A DNA stretch of 64,000 nt from contig JH720349.1 in the NCBI GenBank assembly GCA_000231825.2, positions 451,763 to 515,762 on the forward strand. Direction: 5' to 3'. This document shows positions 26,990 to 39,225 of this stretch, piece by piece (the stretch's first letter is position 1; every line of letters starts with the position of its first letter). Below the pieces are notes generated by a model that was not told the origin of the DNA, did not search any database, and saw only the letters and a program-made list of their open reading frames with translations. Origin of the DNA: Tetrahymena elliotti 4EA (lineage: Eukaryota > Ciliophora > Oligohymenophorea > Hymenostomatida > Tetrahymenidae). A program made the position numbers and the translations under genes.

Positions 26990-28573
26990 ATGAATATGTA
27001 TGGATAGAAAATAAATAACTTCAAATAGGAAGAGAGTCCATATAGCAGTTTTAACAGCTCAGATTTTGTAAAATTAGTTGAAGATAATGTTTTAGAAGAT
27101 AAAGAGGTAGAAGAAATAAAAATTTTAACTTATAATCTATTTATGAGGCCTCCTTTTGTAAAGAATAATGAAGATGATTATAAAAATGAAAGATGCAACA
27201 TGATTATAAAGCAAGAACTTCAAAAATTTGATATTGTTTGCTTTTAAGAGTTATTTAGATTGTTTTCTAATCGCAGACATAAGATGGTTTATTCTGCCAT
27301 CAAAAAGGGATTTTTGTTTCATGTAAGCTCTCCTTAACCTAGCTTTTTTAAAAGTTGTTTTGTTGATGCAGGACTGACTATTTTAAGTAAGCACCCTATA
27401 GTCGAATCATGCTTTAAACCTTTCAGTTATGGAATTTTGGCAGATGGTCTTTGTCAGAAAGGAGTTTTATATGCTAAAATTAGAGTTAATGAAAGACATA
27501 TACATATATTTAATACTCATACGCAGGCAAGTTATAACACAACTGAAAAAGAAATTGTAATTATTTTATTTAATAAACTTCAATAAAGATTTCTTAATGA
27601 TAAATGCTGATTTATAAAGCACAATTTTATTTTAGATTTTAAAAAACTATTTTGACAAATAAATATTCTAATTTTATTGTATTTTATAAGAAATAAACTG
27701 TTATTGCAAGGTTAGATCAATTTGTAGAAATGAGAACTATTCTTGAAGATTGTTTAGCAAAATATGGATTTGAAAGAGGAGATACTTGCATTTTTGCAGG
27801 AGATTTCAATGTAGATTCAAATCATCCATTCCATCCAATCAAATTTTTAAAGAAACAAAAAGGTTTAAAGGTAAACTATTTATTTTTTATTATAATATTA
27901 TATAAATTTCAATAACAATTGTTTTTATTTCAATAGGAAATACTTGGTTTAAGTGATTTACAACAAGATTTTGATGAGTATAAGGGGCTAATTGAAATAT
28001 TATCTAGTAAAGGAAAAGATATAGTATGTGATATTGGAAGGGTAGAATTTTATTTCATTTATTTTAAATATTCTAATTTATCCAATTAAATACTTAGACT
28101 TCAAATAATGGGAACCCTCCAATTACATTTGCAGATGTTTATTAAGATGAGAGAGGTGAAATTTAACCTTTAGAAACAGCACTAACTCATAAAAGTGATT
28201 TGAAAAGTTTGTAATCTTTAGACTATATTATGTAAATTATTCCTAATGGATTATTAGCAGAATGCTAAAATAAACTAAGTTTCACAAACAATTAATAAAA
28301 ATCTAGTAAATTTAATCATAATTTAAATCAGATTTCTAAATGTGGTGGCTATTCGTTAATTTCAAACAATAAAATTCAAAGTTCTACCAAAAATTTATCA
28401 AATGTAATTTTAATTTCTTCGATCACTGATTTAACATTAATTTTTTTTAAAAAAAGAAAAATTTTGTTGTTGATTTTTCTTGTTCTGGGGTAGAAAAATT
28501 TTTTGTACAAGGATAAAAGTTTACTTAGTTGTCAGACCACTATGGAGTTTCTTGTGTCTTAAAATTCAAATGA
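26990..28573 (+). CDS. Neutral-sphingomyelinase-like phosphodiesterase (endonuclease/exonuclease/phosphatase fold)
   Basis: Predicted to cleave sphingomyelin or a related phosphodiester using the Mg-dependent EEP fold. The order of motifs is right: ILTYNLFMRPP (N-terminal Asn strand), DIVCFQELF (catalytic Glu), FNTHTQASY, then the Asp/Asn motif CIFAGDFNVDSNHPFHP, an ADVYQDERGE segment, and the terminal LSDHYGVSCVLKFK with the catalytic Asp-His pair. The THTQASY and RPP signatures favour sphingomyelinase over a nuclease. Four introns are inferred; the first (~130 nt, about 27555-27693) joins TEKEI to KQTVIARLDQF. An Asn/Ser-rich insert (SLISNNKIQSS) precedes the final motif. About 400 residues, no obvious signal peptide. 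The start at 26990 is the first ATG after an upstream in-frame TGA. Ends at TGA 28571-28573. Confidence 0.88.
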
Positions 28574-29620
28574 ATCTAAACAAGCTTTCTAGTTTATAAT
28601 ATAGCCATAAATAATATTTATAAATTAAAAACTTAAACTAAGCATTTAAAAAATTTTATAAATGAAATAGAAAGTAAAAAAACTTTAACACTATTAAAAT
28701 GTAAACCTTTGAAAATAAAAAAAATGAAATCTCTAATTAATATTTATTATTAAATTTAATCAAAATATATTGAATAATTGAGAATAATCCTAAATAAAAA
28801 AAGTACTAACTCTTTAATTAAATTGTATTTGTCTTTCTATGCTAATTTATCATATAAATACAATTTATAATTCTTATTTACTATTATTATGTTTGTCAAT
28901 TATTCATACATATTATTAAATTAGATAAATATGAGAAATGAAAGTGATTTTACGTATAAAAGGTATTTAGAAATTAAAAACTTAAATTAAGCATTGATAA
29001 AATAATTAGACATAAATTTATAATTTCTTATCGTTATTAAAGTTTGTAAACTTTGGAAAGAAAGAAATAATAAATTGATATGGTATTAGTTCATATTTAT
29101 TATTGAATAAAAATGATGAGATTCATTTTTCAAAAGAATCTCTGCTTTAAATAATAAAATAACCATAAAAAATATTTAAAGACTAAAAGCTTAAAGTAAG
29201 CATTTAAAAAGTAAAATCAAGAGATAGAAAATATAATGAGACTTTATCACAATTAAAATTTGAAACTTTGGAAATAAAAAATAATTAGTTGATAAAGAAG
29301 GCTCTAATTAATATTTATTATTTAAAAACTTAGTCAAATTAAAACAAAATGATGATTTACATTTAGAGAATAATTAAACATAAATCGTTAATTTTATGAG
29401 TTAAAAAGAATCATTATGAACATTCTAACTAAGTTGTATTCACATTAATATGCTTTCTAATTTATGATATAAAATACTGAATATAATTATTTTTAATATA
29501 ATTTTTTGTTAACTCTCCATACATATTATTAAATTTTGATAATTATTCATGTTTCTTCGTTGTCATTAGGAATATTTTGAAGAATATTTATCTTATTTAA
29601 ATAATTCATCATTTTATTTA
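28574..29620. repeat. Convergent intergenic region with diverged direct duplication
   Basis: Between the 3' ends of two convergent genes. A block at about 28590-28935 recurs in diverged form at about 29150-29540: both carry CTTAAA-TAAGCATTTAAAAA, then AAACTTTGGAAA-like sequence, then TCTAATTAATATTTATTATT, and both end with CATACATATTATTAAATT. A partial third copy lies at about 28966-29115. No coding sequence seen. Confidence 0.6.
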
Positions 29621-32600
29621 TCAACTATTACCTTCATTTACTGTATCATACTCTTTGAATTTACCAAAAAAGTAATTATTGTTATTATCATTTTATTAAT
29701 TTTGATTAAACTTTTGTATAGTGTCAGATCTTGAAAGGCTATCTATTGATTTAGTTTCTCCTGTTTAGCCTTAGGAATTCATATCAAAGTTATTTTATAA
29801 GATATTTTTAGTTTGATTACTGCTTTTTAAAAAACCTTATTTAATTAATTTATCATTAATTTATTAAGCAATCTAAACTGTATTAATTTTTTTTCTATTA
29901 AATGATTCTTGTCTTGACACTTCGTTGGATTTTTTACTGTAAATTGAGGATATTTAACTGTTTCCAGTCTTAAAAATAGAATTGGAATTAGTAGTTGAGG
30001 GTCTCAAGTAATCATATTTGCTTTAAAATAAGCTGAGACTTTTTTCTAATTAAAGGTTTTTAAGATTTTTAATAGTGTCTTAGCTAATTTCTCTCCTGAC
30101 TTAAAATAATTTTTTATTAAATTAAATTAATAGTAATAAATATGATTGTATTTACGGTGATAAACATGATTTAATTTCAGATAGTTTTGAGATAAATTTT
30201 ATTAAAATTCTTTTTTGAAAAAGAGGATTCTTTCTTTTTTCTCTTTTTAAAGATTTTCACTAATTTTCTTATCATATTAACCATCATATTGGCTATCAAC
30301 TAAATAAATATATTTAAATAATTATTTTTTTAAAAGAAAATAATGTTGAATAACTTTACGTTGGTCTATCTTAAATAGGATACTTGATTCGGTTGCTACT
30401 TATTTTACATTTTTAAGTTCTTCCATTTATTATAAATTGTAAGTTTTAGATATACGTTCATAAACTTCAATAGGTTTAGAGTTAAATCCAAGCTCTTTGC
30501 TGTAAAATCCTTTTTTCTTGACAACCTTTTTGTTTGCATCTTTCTTGAGATTTATATCAATCTGTTTAATACTCTACCTCTATTCATCAATATAATCCTA
30601 AATTTAATTAATAAAAATTAATGTCTCTAATAAACTCAACAATTAATTACTGAATCATTTTAAATTTCACTTTTTTTGGTGGTTAATTGCTTCTCTGAAA
30701 TATTTTGATTTGAAGTATTATTTTATTTGTTTGTTTTTTTCTCAGAAATCTAAGAAATAATTTTGATAATAGTTTAGCTTTTTTGCTCTTGCTCTGATTG
30801 AATTATTTCTTAGTTGATTCTTTTTTATTCGTTTAATAAATCCATTTTTTCAAACTTTGATAAATAATCCTCTTCATTTGAATTTTGATAAGATTAAATT
30901 TTTTCAATTATTTTTTTACTGCTTTATTTCAACAACAATTTTTATTCATCATCTTCATTCTTTCTTAATTATTATTACTCTTGGTTGAATCTAACCACTT
31001 TTTGAATTTTTTATTCAGTTTTTTCTTGATTTTAATTTTAATTCTCATTCTCTGCAGCTAGTTCTTTAATCACTTTATAATGCAATTTTCCTAATTAATG
31101 TTGTTTTAATTAATATAATATAATAAAATAAATAAATAAATAAATAATTACCTTCTTCTTTACAGTTCTCTATTTATTAGTATAACTTTGTGAACCCATC
31201 TAACATTTATCTAAATCTTATTCTTAATTAGAGCTAAGCAGCATATTTCAAATCCTCTAGTTAGTAAAATTTTTATACAGCCTATTAAGGATCTTGAAAG
31301 TAGAGGGAAGCCAATCTTTTTAATTGACTAGAAACAACACTACTTTATACAAAATATTTAAGCAAGCTAGATTTTTTAATATTTTCTAAAAATTCAGTAC
31401 AAAGTTTCCTAAGTTTTTCATCTTGTATATCAGAAACAACATCAACTAGTTCTAAATCCTCTATGTAAGAAAGGGACGTTAAACTACTTTTCATCTTTAA
31501 ATTAGCTTCAGCTATTTCATCTAGATTTATTGATGGTTATGATTTTATAACTGAAGATTTTTAAGAATAATTATCAAGTAAGACGCTTGGATCAAGATGA
31601 GTTTTTTCAGTTTTTGGTATAATTTGGTTAGGAGATTTACCTAATATTAAGAGACTAATATCTTTTAGAACCCCATTAATCCTTGAGGAGAATTTATCAC
31701 TGCATTTATCTTATAAAGTTTAAGTAATACATATTACTCTCGTGAGATATTCTTTCACACCTAAAAATAGTTATACAAGAAACGATTATATTCTTTTCAC
31801 TTTAAACTCATATTTCTCTAAACTCTAAGATTCTTCTGTTGAAAACATAGTTTGGTTAACAGTTTAATATAATTATTTTTGTTATTATTTCTAGTTTTCA
31901 TTTGTTTTGCTAATTATTTCCTATTGGCTTTAGCAAGGAACAATTAATCTTCCTGCGTCCATAGCTACTTCTTAGTCTAACAAATTTTTAATAATACTAA
32001 GATTATTATCATTATTTTTCTCTTCATTTTCTTCTTTTTTATTTTAATTTTCATCAATAAATTAATTTTTTCTTTTTAATTCATTTAATTAATTCTCAAG
32101 GTCTATCAGCTCATGAGTTAGACTTATTTTATGCTAAGTCTCTGTTTTAAACATAATTTCATTCATTTCGTTTTCAAGGTCTTTGCTGTTGTATTCCTTA
32201 ATGATACTTTCTGTAATGTTCTCAACATTATACTTTTATTTGTAAAAACAATAAGATATTTTATTAATTGCTTAAATAAAAAATACTTTCTCAAAAAACT
32301 AATCAATTTAGTTGAGTATTTCTTTACGTCCTAGCTTAGGAGGAGATAAATTTTTTTTATTGCTGTATTACTATAGTTATAATGAATCATCCTAATGCTG
32401 ATGTGGTTTAGATGGATGTTTTTAAGGACTAAAGATATTATAAAGAGAATTTGCTCTGCTTTTAGCAAATGGAGAATCACTTCTACTCAACTTTAATTTA
32501 TTACTTGGAGACGAAACAGGTATCAGAGAATTTCTTACCTCATACTCTCTTTTACCATATTAATTTTTATTTTTTTCATTATTCTACTTTATGTTATTGT

Positions 32601-33896
32601 CCCCTTATTTTTCATATTCTAATTTTCTTTTGTAAAGTTAATAAATTTAATAAAGAATCCTTTTTGAAAATGAAATTACTTAATTAAAATTTCAAGCACC
32701 CATAATTGTTATCCTACAATATAAAATTCATTTTCTCTGTTAATCTTATCTTTTTCTTCAATAATTACTTGTTCTAACTATTTTCTCACATCTTCATTTT
32801 GAATTTTTTTTTCCTAATAAAATTCATATATTTAATAAATTAAAATATCTCAAGAATAAACGTACTTCTAACTTAATGAAGTTATGTTAAAACAGATCTT
32901 CTTCTAGCAATATTTCTCTTTTAAGTTCTTTGTGAATTTATTTTTTCTTCTCTAAAAATGCATCACTTACTTGTTGAGCCTAAACCAAATTGTTGTTGGC
33001 ATCTTAAACGTTCCTCTTTAATTATTTCTATTTTAATTAAAATAATGATAGTAATTATGTATTTGATTTCTATTTATTTTTTTGAAGGAGTAAGAAAATT
33101 ACTTTATTTTCTCCTGCATGGAATTCTATTCTTTCAACATTTGAATATCTTGACTCTGCAAGTTTTATCATTCTTTTAGTCATATATAGCTTTTCCTTTA
33201 GCCTTTTCTAAAGAAAGAATAAATTTGAGGAAATGTTTGAAAATATTTACATCTTTTTCAATAAGCTCTTGTTTCATCTTTTAAATTTCTTATTATTTTT
33301 ATTCTTCTTTAAATATTTCTTCTGAAATGCTTTCATATTTTGATTTAACTTCTTCTAATCTTTAGTTTACAGCGTCATAATTTTTATTCAAACTTACTGA
33401 AAAATAATCAGGAATACTATTATTTCTTGAAAAAAAAGGATTTTTGCTCTAATAAGAAGTATGAGGCCTTTAAACAGACTAACTTTGCAGAGCTGTTAAG
33501 TTAAAAGTATTTGACCCATTCCAATTGTGTTTAATATTCTTTTTTACTATTAATTTATTATCTTCTACCATTTGTTGATGGATGCGCTTTAATTCTACTA
33601 ATTATTAAACTTTCAACTAGTTTTAATGACCAATTTAATTTATCTGCTCAATAAACTAATTTTAAAATATTCAATCTTTAGAATATCCAAATAAACACAT
33701 ATTTATTTACTCCAAATTTCTCTTGATCTCCTTATGTTATTTCTAAAAATTTATTGTTTTCCATTTTTTGAAATTCCTATCTAATATTATTTTTCATCTG
33801 CTTAGCTTGCTCTTCAATCTATCTCTTCCTAGCAACCAAAGGGTCTTCCTTGGCTTCCTTAGCAGAATTGACTGCTTTCTAGAAAAATATTTTCAT
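29621..33896 (-). CDS. Large coiled-coil protein, function unknown
   Basis: Not assigned to a family. The start MKIFFQKAVNSAKEAKEDP at 33896 leads into a basic, helical N-terminus (LVARKRQIEEQAKQMKNNI), then long heptad-rich coiled coil. Ser-rich linkers interrupt it, for example IPVSSPSNKLKLSRSDSPF at about 32500. A better-ordered helical stretch (LRKLCTEFLENIKKSSLLKY ... LASLYFQDP) lies near 31300-31440. The tail is Asn/Ser-rich and ends FKEYDTVNEGNS at TGA 29621-29623. About ten short introns are required; removing the one near 30130 shifts into the frame that carries the long C-terminal tail, which the unspliced frame would miss by stopping at 30004. About 1,250 residues. I treated it as one gene because the frame can be spliced continuously, but a split into two cannot be excluded. 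A structural or trafficking role is only a guess. Confidence 0.72.
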
Positions 33897-34333
33897 ATTT
33901 TTGTATCTAAATTGTAAACAATTAATATTATTTAATCTAATTTTTAAACTTTCAAGCTGATTGATAATAAATGTTACTTTTTTATTAATCAACAATAAAT
34001 GCTTATTTGAATATAATTACTTTGATAATAATGCTATTTGATAATAATACTATTTGATATTTGTTACAATAATTATTAGCATCCAATTATTCGCTAAATA
34101 TTTTTTTTTATTTTTCTAAAAATGTTTTAAACTGAAATAAATTCATTTTATGAGAATTAAATAAATTATTTTTACAATCAAAAATTAATTTAATTTGAAG
34201 GAATACTTTTTATAACAACAACAAAAGTAAATAAATAAATTTATTTAATAAAAAATAGAAATTAAAAAGAAAAAAATATTTGGATAGATTTAGTTTAAAA
34301 TTTGTTAAATAAATAAAAATAATTTTATTTCAT
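33897..34333. other. Intergenic region with short tandem motif
   Basis: AT-rich. Near 34020-34060 a TTTGATAATAAT-like unit of about 16 bp is repeated two to three times. No gene seen. Confidence 0.5.
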
Positions 34334-35146
34334 TCAGCTTTACTCAGGTATTGACTAAACTGGTAATGTGGAAAAAATTTTTTATAGCTTTTGGTTCTTC
34401 TTTTTATGAAAATTAGTAACTTTTTATGGTACTATTTTTTGGTTATTTAAGATTATATCACTTTTGCTTACTAACTGAAATTAATTACTTGAATCTTCTT
34501 AATTTACTTGGATTGTATTATATTTATTTTGCTTTTTTTAGCTTAAATTGTAATCATCATCAGGTTAGATAGCCTCTCTTTCAAGCCTATAGCTTGAGTT
34601 GAGTTATTCTTTCTATTATACCTATATTTATTAACTAGATTGATCGTTTTGAGCATTTTTTTTATGCTATTGCTTGATTACTTATCTTTAATTCTAAAAT
34701 TAATTTGATAGAATTCGAGAACTGTCGATGATAGGAGCAGATTTTTAAATAGGCTAATCCTTCATAAATTAAAGCTTATTATCATATGGCTGATGCTATA
34801 TATCATTTATGTCATTTTGATTGTCTTCATGATTTATGTTTTGACTCAAATTATTATTCACATCTCCTTATATTCCAGATTAATCCTATAAACTTTTTAA
34901 TGCAAGTGATTAAGAAAGCTAAAAACGCAACAAGTTAGATACGTTAATTGGCCGGATTTGCACAATAACTTGCTTTTATTTCTTATTTTTACGAAGATAA
35001 CACCTAACTGCAATAATAAGGACCAATATAAGGAAGGTAGAAACTAAAAATCCTATAATCAACTTTTAGCACGTGTCGAATTTTTAACAATTTTCAGATT
35101 TGTTTGATTGAGGAGATTAATCTTGCTGCTATTGTGTTTAAGGCAT
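34334..35146 (-). CDS. Small single-pass membrane protein with Gln/Asn-rich tail
   Basis: Function not recognised. Single exon of 271 codons (270 residues). A TGA lies directly before the ATG (MPQTQQQQDQSP), so the start is secure. After a short Gln-rich N-terminus comes a hydrophobic helix (LIIGFLVSTFLILVLIIAV) at about residues 30-48, then a basic stop-transfer stretch (RCYLRKNKKQKQ) and a long polar Gln/Asn/Asp-rich cytosolic tail. No cleavable signal peptide precedes the helix, so a signal-anchor protein with its C-terminus in the cytosol is likely (inference). Tail ends PVQSIPEQS at TGA 34334-34336. No enzymatic motif seen. Confidence 0.8.
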
Positions 35147-36558
35147 TCAATGTAATATTTGATTAAAAACAAAATAGCTTTGAAAATTTGAAATGTAAAT
35201 TTTTGAAGTTAAGAATTTTTTAAGGTCAATTATTTTGCTTATTTTATAAATGTAAATAACAATTATGATTTATCTAAATAAAAATAATATTTTTGCCATT
35301 AAATCACTTAAACTACTTTTTCTATCTCACTCTGTTACTAAAGGTTTACTCTAAATTGTTTGTTTTTTCTTATATTATAAACTCAAAGCTAATTCATCTC
35401 TTCTTTAAATGTGACTTTAAAAAACAAACAAACTAATGAAATGAACTACCTAAAGATATTTTTCTTTAAATTAAAGATATTTCTTTTCTGACGTGAAAAT
35501 CGCTATTTATTATCAAATAAATATATATGTAATTTTGAGAGACAAAGTTTTTTCTTGTGAAAAATTATTATATCTTTTGTGTTGTGAAGATATCTTTATT
35601 TATTAATCAAAAATGTTGAGTTCATTCATTTTGTCTATCTAACTATCTATTAATCTAAAAATAAATCAAGCAACAAATAAATAATTGAACAAAAGATATC
35701 TTTCAATTTATGATATTTTAATCTCATGATTAATTAACAATCTGTTTAGATTTTCAAAATTTTGTTGTTTTTGATTGTTATTGCAATTATTAAAAACTGT
35801 TTGATTTTAATTAAAGTATCTTTTTTAACTTTTTTACAAATGCTCTAACCAGTTTTCACTACGTGTAGGAAATTTAAAAGTTAGACATTAAGCTTTTCAT
35901 AGTAATTCTTCTATGTAATTCTTGAAATATTAAAATAACCTTTCACAATTCATTTTATTTCTTTTGAGACATATTTTTGTTGATAAAAGGTTTCGTCATT
36001 TTTAAAATCTTTTCTTTAACTCCTAGGAATATTTTAACAGATGAAATGTGATAAAAACAAAGATATTTTTTTGAAATATAATAATTTGGGGGCCATAAAT
36101 TTAATGAAAGGAAAATAAGTAAATCAATAATTACCTAAATTAGAATAGCGAGTAAAGAAAAATACTAAAAATATGATTTGTCGATTGACAGATCTGATAA
36201 TTAGTTCAAATGGCGATTCGAAATTTAAGAAAAAATCAGGAATTTTGTATACTTTTGAAAAGAAAATAGAAAGACTTTCACCATGGAATTAAATGTTTTT
36301 GAAATTTTAGATGTTTGATAGAAATATTATAGAACACAAGAAGGCAATATCAAGCTAGTAAATCAATTAGGGTGGGTGGGGAAAACTTATTAATTAAATT
36401 GAAAGCATTTTTTTGCTCTGAATTTTTTGTTTTTTTGTTTGCTTGTTATGAAAAGATGTAGGCATTTTTTGATATAAATACACGTATCTAAGTCAGAAAA
36501 TATCTTTTAAAATAATAAATAAAAATTGAAAAAATATCATTAAAAAAAAACCCAAAAA
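35147..36558. other. Divergent intergenic region upstream of PDI
   Basis: 1.4 kb containing the promoter side of the PDI gene. It includes a purine-rich patch GGTGGGTGGGGAAAA near 36371 that is unusually G-rich for this window, and a CAAACAAAC motif near 35422. No coding sequence seen. Confidence 0.55.
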
Positions 36559-38784
36559 ATGAACAAGACTTTGCTTTTGTTAACTATTTTGGCTGTTGGT
36601 GCTTTGGCTTCCACTGCTCCCGCCGTCGAAGAAGGTGTCTACGTCTTAACTGACTCCAACTTCAACGATTTCGTCTCTTCCAAGGCTTTCGTTTTGGTTG
36701 AATTCTACGCTCCTTGGTGTGGTCACTGCAAGAAGCTCGCTCCCGAATATGCTAAGGCTGCTCAAGCTTTAGCTGGTGAAAACTCCTAAGCTGTTCTTGC
36801 TAAGGTTGATGCCACTGAATAAAAGGACCTCGGTACCAGATTCTCCATTCAAGGTTTCCCCACCTTGAAGTTCTTCATCAACGGTAACCTTGAAAACCCT
36901 GTTGACTTCAACGGTGGTAGAACTGAAAAGGACATCATCAACTGGATCAAGAAGAGAACCGGTTCCGTTTCTGAAGCTATTAACACTGCTGAAGAATTGG
37001 CTGCCTTCACCCAAAAGAACCAAGTTGCCATCGTTTACTTTGGTAAGCTTTTTTTCAAAATTTAATAAAATAAACAACAAATAAAAGTGTGAATAAATGA
37101 ATATATTGATGGATGATTGGCTGTTTAAACATAATACTTTCAAATGAAATGTCATTCTTTAAAAATTAGCTTTAAATAAATGAATATATACAAATATACA
37201 TTCTAATAGGCTGCAAGAATGCTAATAAATGTAGTGAATTTAAAGCAATATAATAGGATAAGCATACAAATTTCATAATAGAAGTCTTCATCAGTCAAAA
37301 CATAAATTAGCTCACTAAAATTTTCCTTTATTTTACAAGAGAATAATATTAAAATAATAGATGCAAAAGATTGGGAAACTAACATATTGATATTATAAAA
37401 AGATTCTAAACTATCAAGAGCAAATCATTAAAGTTGTTTCATCAAAAATTTTGAAAATAATTTGACTGACATCATAAAAACTCTTTATAATTATAATAAG
37501 ATATGTATGTAATATCAAGAAGTTTAGTAAAACTTGTTAACCTTATCATAGCCAAATAATTATTCATTATTAAATGCAAACAAACAAACAAGCAGATAAA
37601 CAATAATCATTCACTCATTCATAAATCTAAAAACTTCATCACTTTATCAAAAATTGAAAAATTGGAAACTTTAAAAAGATATAAAGATTTACTTATTAAT
37701 CGATTTATTTAAAAATCATAGGTGAAAGTGAAAAGGATGCTAACTACGAAGCCTTCAAGTCCTTGGCTATGTCTTATGATGACCTCGCCTTCGCTCATGT
37801 TTTCAACGCTGAATTAAGAACTGCTGAAAATGCTGCTGCTAACAACGTCGTCCTCTACAAGCACTTCGATGAAAAGAGAAACGATTTCTCCAGTGCCTTC
37901 AACGTTGCCAACTTAAAGACTTTCGTTGACACTAACTCCTTCCCCATCGTTATGCCCTTCAACGACAGAGCCATCCAAAAGGTCTTCTAATAAGGTAACC
38001 CCACCTTGTTCCTTTTCTCCAACAGCAACGAAGCTTCCCTTGCTGCTGAAAAGGCTTTTGCTACTTCTGCTGAAGAAAACAAAGGTAAGATCGTCTTCTC
38101 TATCTCCAAGCCTGATGATGGTTTCGGTCACTACCAAAAACTCGCTGACTACATCGGTGTTAACACTGCTTAAGTTCCCGCTTTGATGCTCGTTCACTCC
38201 AGCCACGAAGTCCTTAAGTACAAGTTCACTTCCTCTGAAATCACTCTTGCCACCATCAACTAATTCGTCTCTGAATATCTTGCTGGTAAGCTCCAAACCT
38301 ACTTGAAGTCTGAAGATATCCCCGCCACCAATGATGAACCCGTCAAGGTCCTCGTCGGTAAGACCTTCGATGACATCGTCATCAACTCTAACAAGGATGT
38401 CTTAGTTGAATTCTATGCTCCCTGGTGCGGTCACTGCAAGTAACTTGCTCCCATCTACGATTCCGTTGCTAAGAAGCTCTTACACAACACCAACATCGTT
38501 ATTGCCAAGATCGATGCTACCGCTAACGAAGTTCCCGGAGTTAACATTAGAGGTTTCCCCACCATCAAGTTCTATCAAAACGGTAAGAAGTCTGCTCCCA
38601 TCGACTTCGAAGGTGACAGAACTGAAGAAGGTTTCCTCAAGTACCTCAAGGAAAAGACCACGTAAATAATAATTTTATTTGACTAAAAAACAATTAAAAT
38701 ATTTTAAAATTTGAGACTTTAAAACTAAATATATCTTTTATAATAAATAGCTTCCCTTGGGTTGAAAAGAACGAAGATCTTTGA
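36559..38784 (+). CDS. Protein disulfide isomerase (two thioredoxin domains, ER-resident)
   Basis: Forms and rearranges disulfides in the ER lumen. A signal peptide ([18 protein letters not shown]) is followed by domain a with [13 protein letters not shown] (Cys near 54 and 57), b and b' domains, and domain a' with [13 protein letters not shown] (about residue 397). Three exons: 36559-37042, 37722-38661 and 38751-38784, giving 1,458 nt and 485 residues, the normal PDI length. The 34-nt last exon adds [10 protein letters not shown] and TGA, supplying an ER-retrieval-type ending (NEDL, a KDEL relative). Without splicing the protein would run into unrelated sequence. Intron 1 (679 nt) is far longer than others here. 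Codons are strongly biased to C-ending forms (GCC, TTC, AAC, AAG), unlike all neighbours, which suggests very high expression. Confidence 0.97.
37043..37721 (+). other. Unusually long PDI intron
   Basis: 679 nt, GTAAGC...CATAG, against 45-230 nt for the other introns in the window. It joins VYFG to ESEKDA in phase. It holds a CAAACAAACAAACAAG motif near 37578 like those in intergenic DNA and no reading frame of note. It may contain an embedded small RNA or an inserted sequence, but I see no diagnostic box elements. Confidence 0.8.
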
Positions 38785-39225
38785 TTAATTTGATAATTTT
38801 AATAATAGATATTAATAGAAATACTAATATCTCACTGTTAATGTATTTTCTTTGTTAACTTAATATTTGTATTTTATTCCAAATATTATCCCTCCCATCA
38901 TCATCCACTCTTTCTCATTTTATATATTTATTCTTTTTATGTATGTGAATAATTTTTTTATTAAAAATTTAACTAAATTCTTTAAAGTATTCTTTGTGAC
39001 AAAAAAAATTTATATTTTTTTTAAATTCCCAAAAAAGTTTGAAAACAGAATTTAACAAAAAAATTTTTATTTAAAAAAATAAATTATGATGCTTAAACTA
39101 AAGAAAAAATATGAAAAGCTGATGAAATTATAATAAGAATAGGACCATAAAAATAAAATAAATAAAAAGACAAAAATATTAATTGGATATTAATTAGTTA
39201 TTAAAAGATAATAAGGGGAAATAAA
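38785..39225. other. Intergenic region
   Basis: AT-rich, no coding feature. It contains the 3' UTR of the PDI gene and the 5' flank of the LRR gene. Confidence 0.5.

Noticed and set aside
32131..33179. Three rightward hydrophobic frames (32131-32334, 32469-32687, 32958-33179)
   Set aside because: They are antisense to the coiled-coil gene; T-rich complements of Lys/Glu codons read as Phe/Leu/Ile.
36769..38296. Several long antisense and shifted open frames inside PDI
   Set aside because: They arise from the biased, C-ending codons of PDI itself. The sense frame carries two CGHC domains and splices cleanly.
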